64,000 bases of DNA from contig NZ_CP129118.1 of NCBI RefSeq assembly GCF_033304615.1, positions 492,001 to 556,000 on the forward strand. The letters are read 5' to 3'. The notes beneath the pieces are model-generated. The model was given only the letters and a program-made list of their open reading frames with translations, ran no database searches and had not been told where the DNA came from. The position numbers were made by a program, and so were the translations under genes. Below are positions 34,425 through 43,999 of this stretch, in pieces; position 1 is the first letter of the stretch; each line of letters opens with the position of its first letter. This DNA comes from Sporosarcina oncorhynchi. GTDB lineage: Bacteria; Bacillota; Bacilli; Bacillales_A; Planococcaceae.

Positions 34425-34453
34425 TTGACAACCCTGCTATTAGTAACTATACT
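34425..34453 (+). promoter_or_regulatory. S-layer gene promoter P2
   Basis: TTGACA (34425-34430) and TATACT (34448-34453) with an ideal 17-bp spacer. The predicted mRNA has a leader of about 75 nt with a small hairpin (ATTTTG 34479-34484 with CAAAAT 34500-34505) and a strong AGAGGAGGA site, features typical of stable S-layer transcripts. Confidence 0.75.
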
Positions 34454-34537
34454 TTACAGTGTAATGGCTTCTACTTCCATTTTGCCGTGGGGTAGATGAC
34501 AAAATTTATTTTTTAAATTAGAGGAGGAAATTATTCA

Positions 34538-37500
34538 ATGGCTAACCAACCAACGAAGTACCGCAAGTTTATCGTGGGAGCTGCTTCAGCTGCACTAGTA
34601 GCATCAGCAGTTGCACCGGTAGCAAGCGCAAAAGATTTCAAAGATACGAAAGGTAACACACATGAAGCAGCAATCGACGCACTATCTGATGCAGGCATCA
34701 TCACTGGTTACGAAGATGGAACATTCAAGCCGAATAAAACATTAACACGTTCTGACGTTGTTAAGATGATGGGTAAATGGCTTGTATCACTAGGACATGA
34801 AGTTCCTGAAGACTACAAAACAAATCCACGTTTTGCGGATCAAACAGCTAAAACAAATGATGAGCTTCTTAAGTACTCAGCTCTAGTTAAAGATCACGGT
34901 GTATTCAACGGATATGAAAACGGTTCTTTGGGCGCTACTGAAGATATCACTCGTGAAAACATGGCAATCGTACTAGTACGTGCATATGACTCTATCAATG
35001 ACACGGACTTGGTTGCTTTCGTAGCAGAACAAGAATTCAAGAAAGATGTTACTGACCGTGCAACAGCAAAAGCGGAAGCACGTCCATACATCGACGTACT
35101 TGATTTCTTCGACATCACGAACCCAGCTGCACCACAATTCAATCCTAAAGCTACAACAACTCGTGGTCAGTTCGCTTCATTCCTTGACAAAACTTCTAAA
35201 GTAGAAACAGAAGCTCCTGAAGAAGAAGTAGTAACAGCTACTAAAGTTGAATCAGTAAGTGCGACTAACCTAAAAGAAATCGTCGTTGCTTTCGACGGCA
35301 CAGTTGATAAAGCTTCTGCAGAAAACTTAGGTTCATATAACTTGAAACTTGACACTTCTAACGTAGCACTTAAATCAGCTCGCCTACAAGAAGACGGCAA
35401 AACTGTAGTTCTTACATTGGATGCAACTCCACTTGATAACCAAGAAGAGTATACTCTAACTGTAACGAACGTAAAATCTTCTGATAAAAAAGTAAACGTG
35501 TCTGCAAAAGACTTTGCATTCACTCCAGTTGATGCTGCACTTCCTACAGTTGTTAGTGTTGAAGGACTTGGGAACAAAGCGATCAAAGTTACTTTCTCTG
35601 AGCCAGTTAAAGTTAATTCAACAGTAGCTGGAACATTCAAATTAGACGACAAAGTAGTATCAGGAATTCTTTCTGGTAACGGAACTCGCACTGTTATCAT
35701 CGAGCTTTTCAATACTATGACTACAGGTAAACACACTCTTGCAATTAATAACCAAGTAGAAGACTTTGCTGGTTACGACTTAGTTGCGACTTCTGTAGAA
35801 TTCGATGTAGTTGAAGATGTAACTGCACCGACTGTAGTTGAAGTTAAAGACGTTACTTTAGAAAGCGCAACTGTGGTATTCAGCGAAGATGTTAAAGATG
35901 CTGAAGCACTAAAAGGAAGCAACTACTACTGGATGAATGGTTCTACTAAACATGCAGCTGATGCGACAGTAGAAAAAATCGACGGTAAAACGTTCAAATT
36001 AACTTTCTCTGGTAACAATAAACTTCCAGCTGTTGCAATTGATTTGTATGTTACAAATGTAGTTGACTACAGTGGAAACAAAATTGCTGCTGATACAAAA
36101 GTAACAATTAGCCCAGTAATTGATCAAACTCGTCCAGAAGTAGTGAGTGCAGTATTTGCTGACACAAATGACAAGTTGACTCTTACTTTCAATAAAAATA
36201 TCAATCCTTCTACGTTCAAAGCTACAAATGTAGTATTAAAAGACGAAGATGGTAAAGTAGTTACAGGTTACGGTTATACAGTTTCAGAATCAGGTTCTTC
36301 AAGCCGTACATTAACTGTGAACTTCTCAGAAGCACTTGATCCAGGAACATATACTTTTGAGTTAACTGGAATTCAAGATACTACAACATTGAAAAACACT
36401 GCACTTCCAATCGTTGAAACATTAGAAGTTGCAAACGTATCAAAACCAAAAGTAACTTCTGTAACTGGTGACAAGAACGTTTACTTCGTAAACTTCAATG
36501 CAGCAATGGATATTTCATCTGATGCTTCGGTGTTAAATCCTGAGAACTACTATGTGAAGTATGTGCAAAGTGGAGTTACAAGAACTGGTAAACTACCTGC
36601 AAGTACAAATATTACTCCAATAAACGGTAACAGAGGAGTTATTATTACTCTTCCAGCATCTGTATCTTCACTAGAAGAAATCACAATTCAAGGTGTTAAA
36701 GGTGCTAATGGTGTCTACCTTGATGGATTCTCAGTTAAATATGGTGATTCTACTAACCCAATCGTTAACACATTCGATATTGATCGGGTAAATGCAACAG
36801 CAAAAGATACATTGTTGGTTAAATTCAATCAACCAGTTGCCTCTGTTGATAGATTACTACTATCAGTTGGTTCTCTAACAGTAACAGATGCTGAAATTCA
36901 AGCTGATAATACTGTAGTGAAATTAACTTTAAGTGGAAAACTAGATACTGATGCTACTGGTGCTACTTTAACTTATTCTGCTAATGCATTTAAGAGCTTA
37001 TCAGATCGTACTGTAACAGGTACTTCTGAAACTGTTCTCGATTCAATTGCACCAGAGGTTAAGAAAGATTCTGATGGTAAAATTACTGTTGCTACTACAG
37101 GTACTTCAACTACACCTGGTATCTTTGTAGATGCAGCTAACGAAAAAATCACTATTAACTTCCAAGAAGCTGTTAAAGCTAAGAATATTGCGGACGTACG
37201 TGATAACTTCAAATTGTATCTACCAAACGGTTTAGCACTTGAGTACGGTGTAGACTTTAAAATTGATAGCACAACAGCTACTGACCTTGTAAGAACAGCT
37301 GGTACTTCTTCTATCGTACTTGATCTTTCAGATGCTACTTATGACGGTGCATTGAATGTTCAATTCGATAATACTAATGCTAACATCGTTGATGCAGATG
37401 CTTACAAAACAAATGGTACAGCTAACACTGCTTTAGCTGCTGCTGGTTTTGATACTCGCACTAGTGGTTCTACTACAGGAACTATCAACACTGGTGTAGC

Positions 37501-38212
37501 ACCAACAATTACAACTGCAGTTTACAATGCTGGTGGTACAGGTTCTCCAGCGCAACCAGAGGTTAAAGCTACTGCTAATGTAGACTTTGGTACTGACGCT
37601 TCTGGTGATACAGATGCTCTTAAACTTACTTCTAAATTAACAGGAACAAGTGGTAATGGCCTAGTTGTGAAATTTGTAAATGCTATTGATAATGCAGCAA
37701 CAACTGTAAATGTTGTCGGCGGTGAATTAGTTGTAGAACTAGCGGATGACGGTAGTGCTGGAACGCCTGGTGCTATTACAGCTACTACAGCACAAGTAGT
37801 TACAGCAATTAATGCGGCTACTGGGGCTAATTCTGTTGTAAGTGCTGCTTTAGTTGGAGATGGTTCAGCAACTGCTGCAACTGCAACTGCAACTACTGCT
37901 GGTGGTATAAATGCAGCACCTGAAGTGCCTGCAGGTACTACAACATTAGTTCTCACATTTAGCGAAGCAATGAATATTGCATCTCTTGATGCTGCTAACG
38001 AAATCGTTATCAAAAATTCAGGTGGTACTGCAGTTCGCTCATTAGGTACTAATCCGACATTCGTGTGGAATACTGCAAAGACTATCCTTACAATTACTCC
38101 AGGAGCATCTCACGATGTAGTCTCAGGTGATGTTATTACATCTACAACGGCTAAAGATGCATCAGGAAATGCTGTTGATTTAACTAATTCTGCCGATAAA
38201 GTTCTTAACTAA
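34538..38212 (+). CDS. S-layer protein, expressed copy
   Basis: A 1224-residue surface-layer protein. It has a signal peptide (1-31, ending PVASA), three SLH repeats (about 32-220; SLH1 has GYEDGTFKPNKTLTRSDVVK) that anchor it to the wall polymer, and a short acidic linker (EAPEEEVVTATKVESV). The body from about residue 240 is a chain of Ig-like SbsB/Big5-type domains, with recurring VTFSEPV-type and DYSGNKIA-type strands. Two promoters, a leader hairpin and an excellent ribosome binding site indicate high expression. Codon use is richer in A/T-ending codons than in the genes upstream. The body has a promoterless homologue at 44312-47165, with an identical 15-bp stretch (35257-35271) at the SLH/body border. 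Four recombinase genes follow. Confidence 0.93.
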   Translation: MANQPTKYRKFIVGAASAALVASAVAPVASAKDFKDTKGNTHEAAIDALSDAGIITGYEDGTFKPNKTLTRSDVVKMMGKWLVSLGHEVPEDYKTNPRFADQTAKTNDELLKYSALVKDHGVFNGYENGSLGATEDITRENMAIVLVRAYDSINDTDLVAFVAEQEFKKDVTDRATAKAEARPYIDVLDFFDITNPAAPQFNPKATTTRGQFASFLDKTSKVETEAPEEEVVTATKVESVSATNLKEIVVAFDGTVDKASAENLGSYNLKLDTSNVALKSARLQEDGKTVVLTLDATPLDNQEEYTLTVTNVKSSDKKVNVSAKDFAFTPVDAALPTVVSVEGLGNKAIKVTFSEPVKVNSTVAGTFKLDDKVVSGILSGNGTRTVIIELFNTMTTGKHTLAINNQVEDFAGYDLVATSVEFDVVEDVTAPTVVEVKDVTLESATVVFSEDVKDAEALKGSNYYWMNGSTKHAADATVEKIDGKTFKLTFSGNNKLPAVAIDLYVTNVVDYSGNKIAADTKVTISPVIDQTRPEVVSAVFADTNDKLTLTFNKNINPSTFKATNVVLKDEDGKVVTGYGYTVSESGSSSRTLTVNFSEALDPGTYTFELTGIQDTTTLKNTALPIVETLEVANVSKPKVTSVTGDKNVYFVNFNAAMDISSDASVLNPENYYVKYVQSGVTRTGKLPASTNITPINGNRGVIITLPASVSSLEEITIQGVKGANGVYLDGFSVKYGDSTNPIVNTFDIDRVNATAKDTLLVKFNQPVASVDRLLLSVGSLTVTDAEIQADNTVVKLTLSGKLDTDATGATLTYSANAFKSLSDRTVTGTSETVLDSIAPEVKKDSDGKITVATTGTSTTPGIFVDAANEKITINFQEAVKAKNIADVRDNFKLYLPNGLALEYGVDFKIDSTTATDLVRTAGTSSIVLDLSDATYDGALNVQFDNTNANIVDADAYKTNGTANTALAAAGFDTRTSGSTTGTINTGVAPTITTAVYNAGGTGSPAQPEVKATANVDFGTDASGDTDALKLTSKLTGTSGNGLVVKFVNAIDNAATTVNVVGGELVVELADDGSAGTPGAITATTAQVVTAINAATGANSVVSAALVGDGSATAATATATTAGGINAAPEVPAGTTTLVLTFSEAMNIASLDAANEIVIKNSGGTAVRSLGTNPTFVWNTAKTILTITPGASHDVVSGDVITSTTAKDASGNAVDLTNSADKVLN

Positions 38213-38283
38213 GAATTAGTTCGGTACAAATTTCTATCACGATTTGATAATTATATTCTATTAAATTGGTGATTGAATGTTAG

Positions 38284-38320
38284 AAACCCTGCAGAGTAAA
38301 ATCTCTGCAGGGTTTTCTAT
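38284..38320 (+). terminator. S-layer gene terminator
   Basis: AACCCTGCAGAG and CTCTGCAGGGTT form a 12-bp perfect stem with a TAAAAT loop and a T-rich tail. Confidence 0.9.
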
Positions 38321-38433
38321 TATTTTTCTATAATTTTGGATACCAGTCATCAATTAACTCTGAATACTTCTGAGCTGAAGGCTCCGTGGAAAGACATATC
38401 TTCGGGGTTTATCTTGTAAATTAGTGTTGTACC

Positions 38434-38512
38434 CTGTACCCTTCAAAAGTATATCCGGAGAAAATTAATACTAATTTCTCGAGATAGGCTAATTTTTTGT
38501 TGTCCCTATTAG
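38434..38512. repeat. Copy A of a recurrent terminator-like hairpin
   Basis: CTGTACCCTTCAAAAGTATA, then TCCGGAGAAAATTA and TAATTTCTCGAG followed by a T-run and TTGTCCCTATTAG. It matches the layout of copies at 47499, 50795, 52234 and 53645. Confidence 0.6.
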
Positions 38513-38816
38513 GTGATTTTGAATGTTGCTTTGCTTTTTTACACAGAGAGATTCATTGTAGTGATTGTTCAAAAATTAATAGTTTAATTCTAATAAAGTA
38601 CAGTTAATTCGAGTTCACTAGAATTTGAATGACTACTAGAATTGCAGAAATCCCCTTGAGTCTTTCGACTCGAGGGGATTTCTTTCTATATCAAGGAAAA
38701 GACAAATATATATTTAGTTTATAGTATTTTGTTTAGAAAAAGAAATATCAGTTAACAATAGCAATATTCATTGATTTGTTCCTATTACAAAAAAAAGGAA
38801 GGAGGTTAATAGCCAT
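38513..38816 (+). other. Leader of the recombinase operon with an orphan terminator
   Basis: A strong hairpin, AGAAATCCCCT with AGGGGATTTCT and TGAGT/GACTC inside, lies at 38646-38684 with a T-run. It isolates the recombinase operon from upstream transcription. The rest is very AT-rich; GGAAGGAGG at 38797-38806 serves the first recombinase. No clear sigma-A promoter stands out between the terminator and the gene. Confidence 0.6.
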
Positions 38817-39701
38817 ATGAATAAGTACTGGATAAGCAATAATCAATCTATCTCTCAAAATAGGAGAACATTATTAAATGAGTATTTGCTGAGTTTGAAA
38901 TTAGAAAACAAAGCAGAGGCGACGATTACAAAGTATAGGAGTATATTAGAGCAGTTTTTTAGTGAATGTACGATTCCATTAGATGAACTAACATCCTCAG
39001 ATGTTTTGACGTGGTTGAATATGTTTTCTGAAGATAAAAAACCAAGAACCATTGATCTTGTTCTCTCAACGCTTTCCTCTTTTTTTAGTTTCTGTCTGGC
39101 GGAGGAATATATGGATACGAGAGTCACTAAGCAACGCTGGCGGCCGAAGATACCGGAGTCCTTGCCTAAATATTTGAATGAACAGGAATATGCAAGGGTA
39201 AAACGAGCAGCTGAACGGTTATCTGTACGGAACCGTGCATTGATCTTGTTTTTATTTTCGTCTGGATGTCGTGTATCAGAGTTATCGAATCTTAATATAC
39301 AAGATGTCGATCTCAAAAAACGGACAGCTGAGGTAAAAGGAAAAGGGGGGAAGATTCGTCATGTTCATTTTTCGGAAGAGTGTGCTATTGTGCTACAGGA
39401 TTACTTAGGAACCCGCGATATTGATCCTACAGCACCTTTATTGATGAATAAATTTGGCAACCGTCTCTTAGGTGGTGGAATTCGCAACGTAACAAATAAA
39501 TTAGGAGTAGAAGCTGGACTTAAACAATCATTACATCCACATAGTTTGCGACATACGTTTGCGACAAATATGTTGGCCAGAGGTGCAGATATTCAATTTA
39601 TCTCAGAAGAAATGGGCCATTCCGATTTGAATACGACACGCATCTATGCACGTATACCAACAGAAGACATGATTTTACAATATCAAAATATTATGGGGTG
39701 A
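38817..39701 (+). CDS. Tyrosine recombinase A1
   Basis: A 294-residue XerC/D-type site-specific recombinase. The N-terminal SAM-like core-binding domain (about 20-110) has NEYLLSLKLENKAEATITKY. The catalytic domain has Arg in SSGCRVSELSNL, Lys in VKGKGGKIRHVHF, HxxR in HPHSLRHTFAT, His in EEMGHSDLNTTRIYAR and Tyr in the same segment, so all six active-site positions are present. It is a clear paralogue of the third gene of the operon (A2). Its stop is 4 bp before the TTG of B1. Location between an expressed S-layer gene and a silent S-layer body suggests it acts on this locus. Confidence 0.92.
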   Translation: MNKYWISNNQSISQNRRTLLNEYLLSLKLENKAEATITKYRSILEQFFSECTIPLDELTSSDVLTWLNMFSEDKKPRTIDLVLSTLSSFFSFCLAEEYMDTRVTKQRWRPKIPESLPKYLNEQEYARVKRAAERLSVRNRALILFLFSSGCRVSELSNLNIQDVDLKKRTAEVKGKGGKIRHVHFSEECAIVLQDYLGTRDIDPTAPLLMNKFGNRLLGGGIRNVTNKLGVEAGLKQSLHPHSLRHTFATNMLARGADIQFISEEMGHSDLNTTRIYARIPTEDMILQYQNIMG

Positions 39702-39705
39702 AGCT

Positions 39706-40539
39706 TTGAATAAAGAAGTTATACAACTCTTCTTCAATGACAATAAGAATAGATTTAGCCCGGAAACCGTACGTGCTTATAATATTGCCCTCACTCAATT
39801 CTTTTCTTGGTGTGAAAAAAATTACGGTGCGGTAAAAACAAAAGATATTCGCGATTGGATGTCTTATCTGACTGACGATGGGTTGAAGCCGCGTAGTGTT
39901 GAATTGAAATTGACAGCTGTTAAATCATTCTATAATTATTGCATGGAAGAGAACATATTGGAAAAAAATCCTGCCCAAAGAGTACGAACACCTAAAAAGG
40001 AGGATTCGCTTCCTTACTATTTGGATAAAAGACAACTCGCATTATTTCAGGAATTACTCAAAGATAATCTGAGGGACCGTGCGATATTGGAAACCCTATA
40101 TGCAACAGGAGTACGTATCAGTGAGCTACTGAATATCAGGTTAGAAGATATAAAATGGGATACTCGCCAGATCTGGATACGAAAAGGGAAAGGAAATAAA
40201 GAACGATTTGTTTTATTTACACATGATTGTGCTGAGCGATTAAAGCCATATTTGGACCAACGTAGTTTTAACAGCGAATACCTCTTTTCAAATAATAGAG
40301 GCGAACCGCTAAGTCGTGATTTAGTAGAGTTGCTTTTTCGAGAATACTCGGCAATTTTAGGATTTAGGGTAACACCACATACCATGCGCCATACATTTGC
40401 CGCGCATTTAGCAGAAAAAGGCATGACCTTTACCTACATTCAGGAATTGCTGGGTCATGCGAATATTAACAGTACGCGTATCTATACCCGCCTCATGAAT
40501 CATGCACGAAAGAAAAAGTATGATCAATTCCAAATTTAA
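39706..40539 (+). CDS. Tyrosine recombinase B1
   Basis: A 277-residue tyrosine recombinase starting at TTG behind GGGGTGAA. The core-binding domain spans about 1-95. Catalytic residues are Arg in ATGVRISELLNI, Lys in RKGKGNKERFV, HxxR in TPHTMRHTFAAHL, and His/Tyr in LLGHANINSTRIYTRL. The HARKKKYDQF tail is shared with B2 (HARKEMYDEW), so B1 and B2 form one subfamily distinct from A1/A2. It is coupled to A1 with a 4-bp gap, suggesting a stoichiometric pair like XerC/XerD. Confidence 0.92.
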   Translation: MNKEVIQLFFNDNKNRFSPETVRAYNIALTQFFSWCEKNYGAVKTKDIRDWMSYLTDDGLKPRSVELKLTAVKSFYNYCMEENILEKNPAQRVRTPKKEDSLPYYLDKRQLALFQELLKDNLRDRAILETLYATGVRISELLNIRLEDIKWDTRQIWIRKGKGNKERFVLFTHDCAERLKPYLDQRSFNSEYLFSNNRGEPLSRDLVELLFREYSAILGFRVTPHTMRHTFAAHLAEKGMTFTYIQELLGHANINSTRIYTRLMNHARKKKYDQFQI

Positions 40540-40557
40540 TAGAAGGAGAAGAGAAAA

Positions 40558-41445
40558 ATGGAAAGGTACTGGGAACTGAAAATACAACTACCGAATGCTG
40601 AGAATCAAAAGGTAGTTAATGAGTATTTATTAAGTTTAAAAGTAGCAAATAGAAGCTTTTACACGATTAATAATTACAGGATTTTCTATCAAACCTTTTT
40701 CAAAGAGGAAAAGGCATCCTATGCAGCCCTCACCTCGGATCATATTCAAAAATGGTTAATTCAAAATGATACGGGGCTTAAAAAAAACAGCATTAAATTT
40801 CATATCAGCGCTCTTTCGACATTTTATAAATTCTGTGTGGAAGAAGAATATATAAAAAAGTCACCAATCAAAAAGCGTTGGTATCCCCGTGCTGAGAAGC
40901 CTATCCCTAAATACCTGACGAAAGAGGAAACTTCGAAAATTCGTCGGCTACTTGAGGATTTACCACTTAGAGATAGGGTAATCTTTGAGTTTACGCTTAC
41001 TTCAGGTTGCCGTATTGGGGAGGTTCATCGTCTGGATAAGGCAGATATCGATTTTGAAAATCGGACGACACGCGTTGGTGGTAAAGGAAAAAAGATTCGC
41101 CAAGTCCATTTTTCTGAAATGACAGCACTTCTCTTAGAACGATACCTCCAATCGCGAAAAGATGACCACCCTGCCCTCTTTGTCACACATAAGGAACCCC
41201 CCACACGTCTATCTGCTAATTGGGTAGGTAGGTCAATGAGGAATTTGGGGGAAAAGGCAGAACTACCGGGTTCTCTCCACCCACATCGACTTCGGCATAC
41301 GTTTGCAACGGTTTTATTAGCAAAAGGGGCTGACATTATGTTTATCGCGGATGAATTGGGTCATTCCGATATCAAGACAACGCAAATTTATGCACGACTA
41401 CCAAAACAACAAATTATTTCAATGTACCGCAAATATATGGGATAA
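40558..41445 (+). CDS. Tyrosine recombinase A2
   Basis: A 295-residue paralogue of A1: both open with a YW motif (MERYWELK / MNKYWISN) and share NEYLLSLK. Active-site segments are TSGCRIGEVHRL (Arg), GGKGKKIRQVHF (Lys), HPHRLRHTFAT (HxxR), and ELGHSDIKTTQIYARL (His, Tyr). It starts 18 bp after B1 behind AGAAGGAGAAG. The enzyme looks complete. Confidence 0.92.
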   Translation: MERYWELKIQLPNAENQKVVNEYLLSLKVANRSFYTINNYRIFYQTFFKEEKASYAALTSDHIQKWLIQNDTGLKKNSIKFHISALSTFYKFCVEEEYIKKSPIKKRWYPRAEKPIPKYLTKEETSKIRRLLEDLPLRDRVIFEFTLTSGCRIGEVHRLDKADIDFENRTTRVGGKGKKIRQVHFSEMTALLLERYLQSRKDDHPALFVTHKEPPTRLSANWVGRSMRNLGEKAELPGSLHPHRLRHTFATVLLAKGADIMFIADELGHSDIKTTQIYARLPKQQIISMYRKYMG

Positions 41446-41457
41446 GGAGGACTGGAG

Positions 41458-42303
41458 ATGGATATAGAAACCATCATCAAGCAATTCCTATTTGATCATC
41501 AATTTCGAATGGAACCAGGTACGTTAAAGCTCTTTAAAACTGCGTTACGACAATTCCAACTTTACTCAGGAAAACCATTTGAAGAGATTACAAAAAGTGA
41601 TATCCGGAGTTGGTTGAATTATCTATCGACAGAAAAAGGATACAAACCAAGTACCCTTAACACTAAGCTAGCCGCTTTAATAAACTTCTATAGATATTGC
41701 ATAGAAGAAGACTTTATCACGCAGAATCCAACCAACAATATTAATTATGTTTATGAAGAAGAAAAACTACCACAGTATTTATCAATGGAACAGCTTGCTC
41801 AGCTTCGTGAATTCTTAAAAGGGCGAATTCAGGAGAGAGCAATCATGGAAGTCTTGTATGCTACTGGTGCAAGAATTAGTGAACTGATTGCAATGAAAAA
41901 AACGGAGATCAACTGGTCAGAACGATATATTGTGATTCCAGAAGGGAAACGAAAAGTAGGGCGTATCGTCTTATTCACAATTGAATGCGCAGAACACTTG
42001 AAGGCATATCTTGACAGTCGGTCGGACGACTCACCATCTGTTTTTTTATTGTTCAATTCAGATGGGACACTTCCGAAAAATTCCAATATGTTAGCAGAGT
42101 GGTTTAGGTATTACTCGAAACGATTAGAGTTTAAGGTAACACCACACACATTGAGGCACACGCTTGCAGCGCACTTGGCAAGAAAGGGTATGCCGCTGGT
42201 ATATATTCAAGCGTTGATGGGCCATGAAAGTTTCCATACAACTCGAATCTATGCCAAATTACATGATCATGCCCGTAAGGAGATGTATGATGAGTGGATG
42301 TAA
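41458..42303 (+). CDS. Tyrosine recombinase B2
   Basis: A 281-residue paralogue of B1 and last gene of the operon, starting behind AAGGAGGACTGG. Active-site segments are ATGARISELIAM (Arg), PEGKRKVGRIV (Lys, less canonical), TPHTLRHTLAAHLA (HxxR), and LMGHESFHTTRIYAKL (His, Tyr). The A-B-A-B order implies duplication of an ancestral pair. A terminator follows at 42350. Confidence 0.92.
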   Translation: MDIETIIKQFLFDHQFRMEPGTLKLFKTALRQFQLYSGKPFEEITKSDIRSWLNYLSTEKGYKPSTLNTKLAALINFYRYCIEEDFITQNPTNNINYVYEEEKLPQYLSMEQLAQLREFLKGRIQERAIMEVLYATGARISELIAMKKTEINWSERYIVIPEGKRKVGRIVLFTIECAEHLKAYLDSRSDDSPSVFLLFNSDGTLPKNSNMLAEWFRYYSKRLEFKVTPHTLRHTLAAHLARKGMPLVYIQALMGHESFHTTRIYAKLHDHARKEMYDEWM

Positions 42304-42349
42304 TCCGTCCCAGAATCCTTGCCAATCAACTATATTGAATATAGTTTTC

Positions 42350-42388
42350 AAGCCTTTTATTAATTATTAAATAGAAGGCTTTTTTATT
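42350..42388 (+). terminator. Terminator of the recombinase operon
   Basis: AAGCCTT and AAGGCTT flank an AT-rich apex and are followed by TTTTTATTTT. Confidence 0.75.
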
Positions 42389-42734
42389 TTGCCTTAACCA
42401 AAACTCCGCGTGTTTCATTTCTCGTAAGAAACCTTAATAGGACATAGCCACTCGACAAAATCTCTTCTAACATTGTTATTGTTTTTAGTCTGTGTCAATA
42501 GTTTCTCTATTGGTAACGTATATTGGTAACCATAAAAGCATCTACAACCATCCTTGCCAATATATCCTCTCTATATACTTCCTGTCACTTATTTATTTTG
42601 AACTACAATAGTTTACAGTTTCTCAGTTTCCCATAGACATGTTTCCTGCATTTCTCTAATCTTTACCAGTCCATTGAGCGTTGTAGTGATAGAATAATGG
42701 GTAATAGCATGGAAATACTCTGGGGGGCAAAATA
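42389..42734. other. Intergenic region, nothing recognised
   Basis: A 346-bp AT-rich gap. I see no gene or clear repeat. TATTGGTAACGTATATTGGTAACC at about 42508-42531 is a short direct repeat (TATTGGTAAC twice, 14 bp apart) that could be a binding site. Confidence 0.4.
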
Positions 42735-42926
42735 ATGAGAAAGCTAAAGAGAAATAGAATTCGATGTACACATTGTGGGGATGTTATTGAGTCGAAAAGT
42801 GAACATGATCTTACTTGGTGTTCTTGTGAAAAGGTAGCGGTGGACGGTGGACTGGAATATAGCAAACGTTTGTATCCCGCAGGAGCTGCAGAGGATCATT
42901 TTGAAGACTTATCGGAATTTGAATAG
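42735..42926 (+). CDS. Small zinc-ribbon protein (DUF7695-like)
   Basis: A 63-residue protein with IRCTHCGDVIESKSEHDLTW followed by CSCEKVAVDGGLEY. The two Cys pairs (CTHC and CSC) suggest a zinc ribbon, and the layout resembles small DUF7695 proteins found in many Bacillales. Function unknown. It starts behind TGGGGGGC. Confidence 0.7.
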   Translation: MRKLKRNRIRCTHCGDVIESKSEHDLTWCSCEKVAVDGGLEYSKRLYPAGAAEDHFEDLSEFE

Positions 42927-43104
42927 TTGATTAGATCGTGTTATAAAAGTCAACATGAAATTGGTGGGTCGCTGTAGGAGGGATACAGCAAAATCAATTT
43001 GGCAATCAAGTAGATGCAACGACCTTTAATAATCTAATCTCAAAATTCAAATGGTTTTGTACGGTGAGCAAGGTTGTTGTTTAAATTCTTCCATAGGTGA
43101 TGAA

Positions 43105-43665
43105 ATGAAGATAACTAAATTAGATATAAATCTAAATAGGCAGATTAATTTGTTTGAGAGAAAATATTCAAGCGAAGATAGGATTCTCTTTGAGGAATTA
43201 CATGATTATATTGTTAGGAATAAATCAATCCAAGGGATCGATATTGAAATACCTCCTATGGATTTCACAGGTGACATTGGATATTTTGTAAATAAAGAAA
43301 AAAAGTACAAATATAAAGGGGGAATTAATTTTTTGTACGGTGAAGATGGAGGCATTCTCAATATTGGAAATACAAATGACTTGTATCTAAGAATCTATCA
43401 GAAATGGATTGGGAAAAACGGAGGATCGAGAGCTGATTATTATTTCAGTGATTACTACAGGGGTGTTTCACTCTTTTGTGAAGAAAGTGATTACAAAAGA
43501 AAATTATATGAACCTTACTTAATAAACAAACTTCAACCACCTCTAAATGATCAGTATAATTACTATAATAAAAGCTTGTATAAAGAACTATTAAAGAAAG
43601 AGGAATTGGCTTCGCCATCAAATCATTACATGGGCTTTGGTTATAAAAGCCCAAATGATTACTGA
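43105..43665 (+). CDS. GIY-YIG-like nuclease domain protein
   Basis: A 186-residue protein. The segment GGINFLYGEDGGILNIGNTN then DLYLRIYQ corresponds to the GIY...YIG core followed by the basic helix, and YEPYLINKLQPPLND resembles the Glu and Asn motifs near the end of such domains. The N-terminal 75 residues are unassigned. The first strand has F-L-Y where GIY is usual, so activity is uncertain. The ATG at 43105 behind ATAGGTGAT is preferred to the upstream GTG-initiated frame. It is probably an accessory gene. Confidence 0.6.
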   Translation: MKITKLDINLNRQINLFERKYSSEDRILFEELHDYIVRNKSIQGIDIEIPPMDFTGDIGYFVNKEKKYKYKGGINFLYGEDGGILNIGNTNDLYLRIYQKWIGKNGGSRADYYFSDYYRGVSLFCEESDYKRKLYEPYLINKLQPPLNDQYNYYNKSLYKELLKKEELASPSNHYMGFGYKSPNDY

Positions 43666-43684
43666 GCTAATAAAATAAAGTGAA

Positions 43685-43999
43685 GTGATAAGAGTGACCG
43701 ATATGTATGATAACATCCTACAAAAAGCAAAGGAATTCAACCTTTCTAAAGTAAGTTACGAGCAATTGGAAAAAGTAATGGCCGTTGCAAGACACGCAAA
43801 GTTACCATTTCGTAAGTCCAATGATCTTGAAATAAAAGACTCATTTGATTTGGCATTAACTCTGACTGGCGCAACGGCATTGTACGAATCATTTCAAGCG
43901 AATGGAGAGGAAGGACGAATTGCGTATCTGAATGAAAAAGGTCAACTCGTTCACCATTATGCCGATGGCAGCATTCAAATCATACAGGAACGAGCTTAA
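43685..43999 (+). CDS. Hypothetical protein, about 100 aa
   Basis: A frame of up to 104 codons with three candidate starts (GTG 43685, GTG 43694, ATG 43703); none has a strong ribosome binding site, the best being AAGTGATAAG. The protein is soluble: a helical first half (NILQKAKEFNLSKVSYEQLE) and a beta-rich end (GRIAYLNEKGQLVHHYADGS). No family is recognised. Confidence 0.5.
   Translation: MIRVTDMYDNILQKAKEFNLSKVSYEQLEKVMAVARHAKLPFRKSNDLEIKDSFDLALTLTGATALYESFQANGEEGRIAYLNEKGQLVHHYADGSIQIIQERA

Noticed and set aside
38817..42303. Ordinary prophage or integrative element integrases
   Set aside because: No phage, excisionase, conjugation or att-flanked tRNA genes are present; four recombinases in an A-B-A-B operon between S-layer copies fit a local role better.
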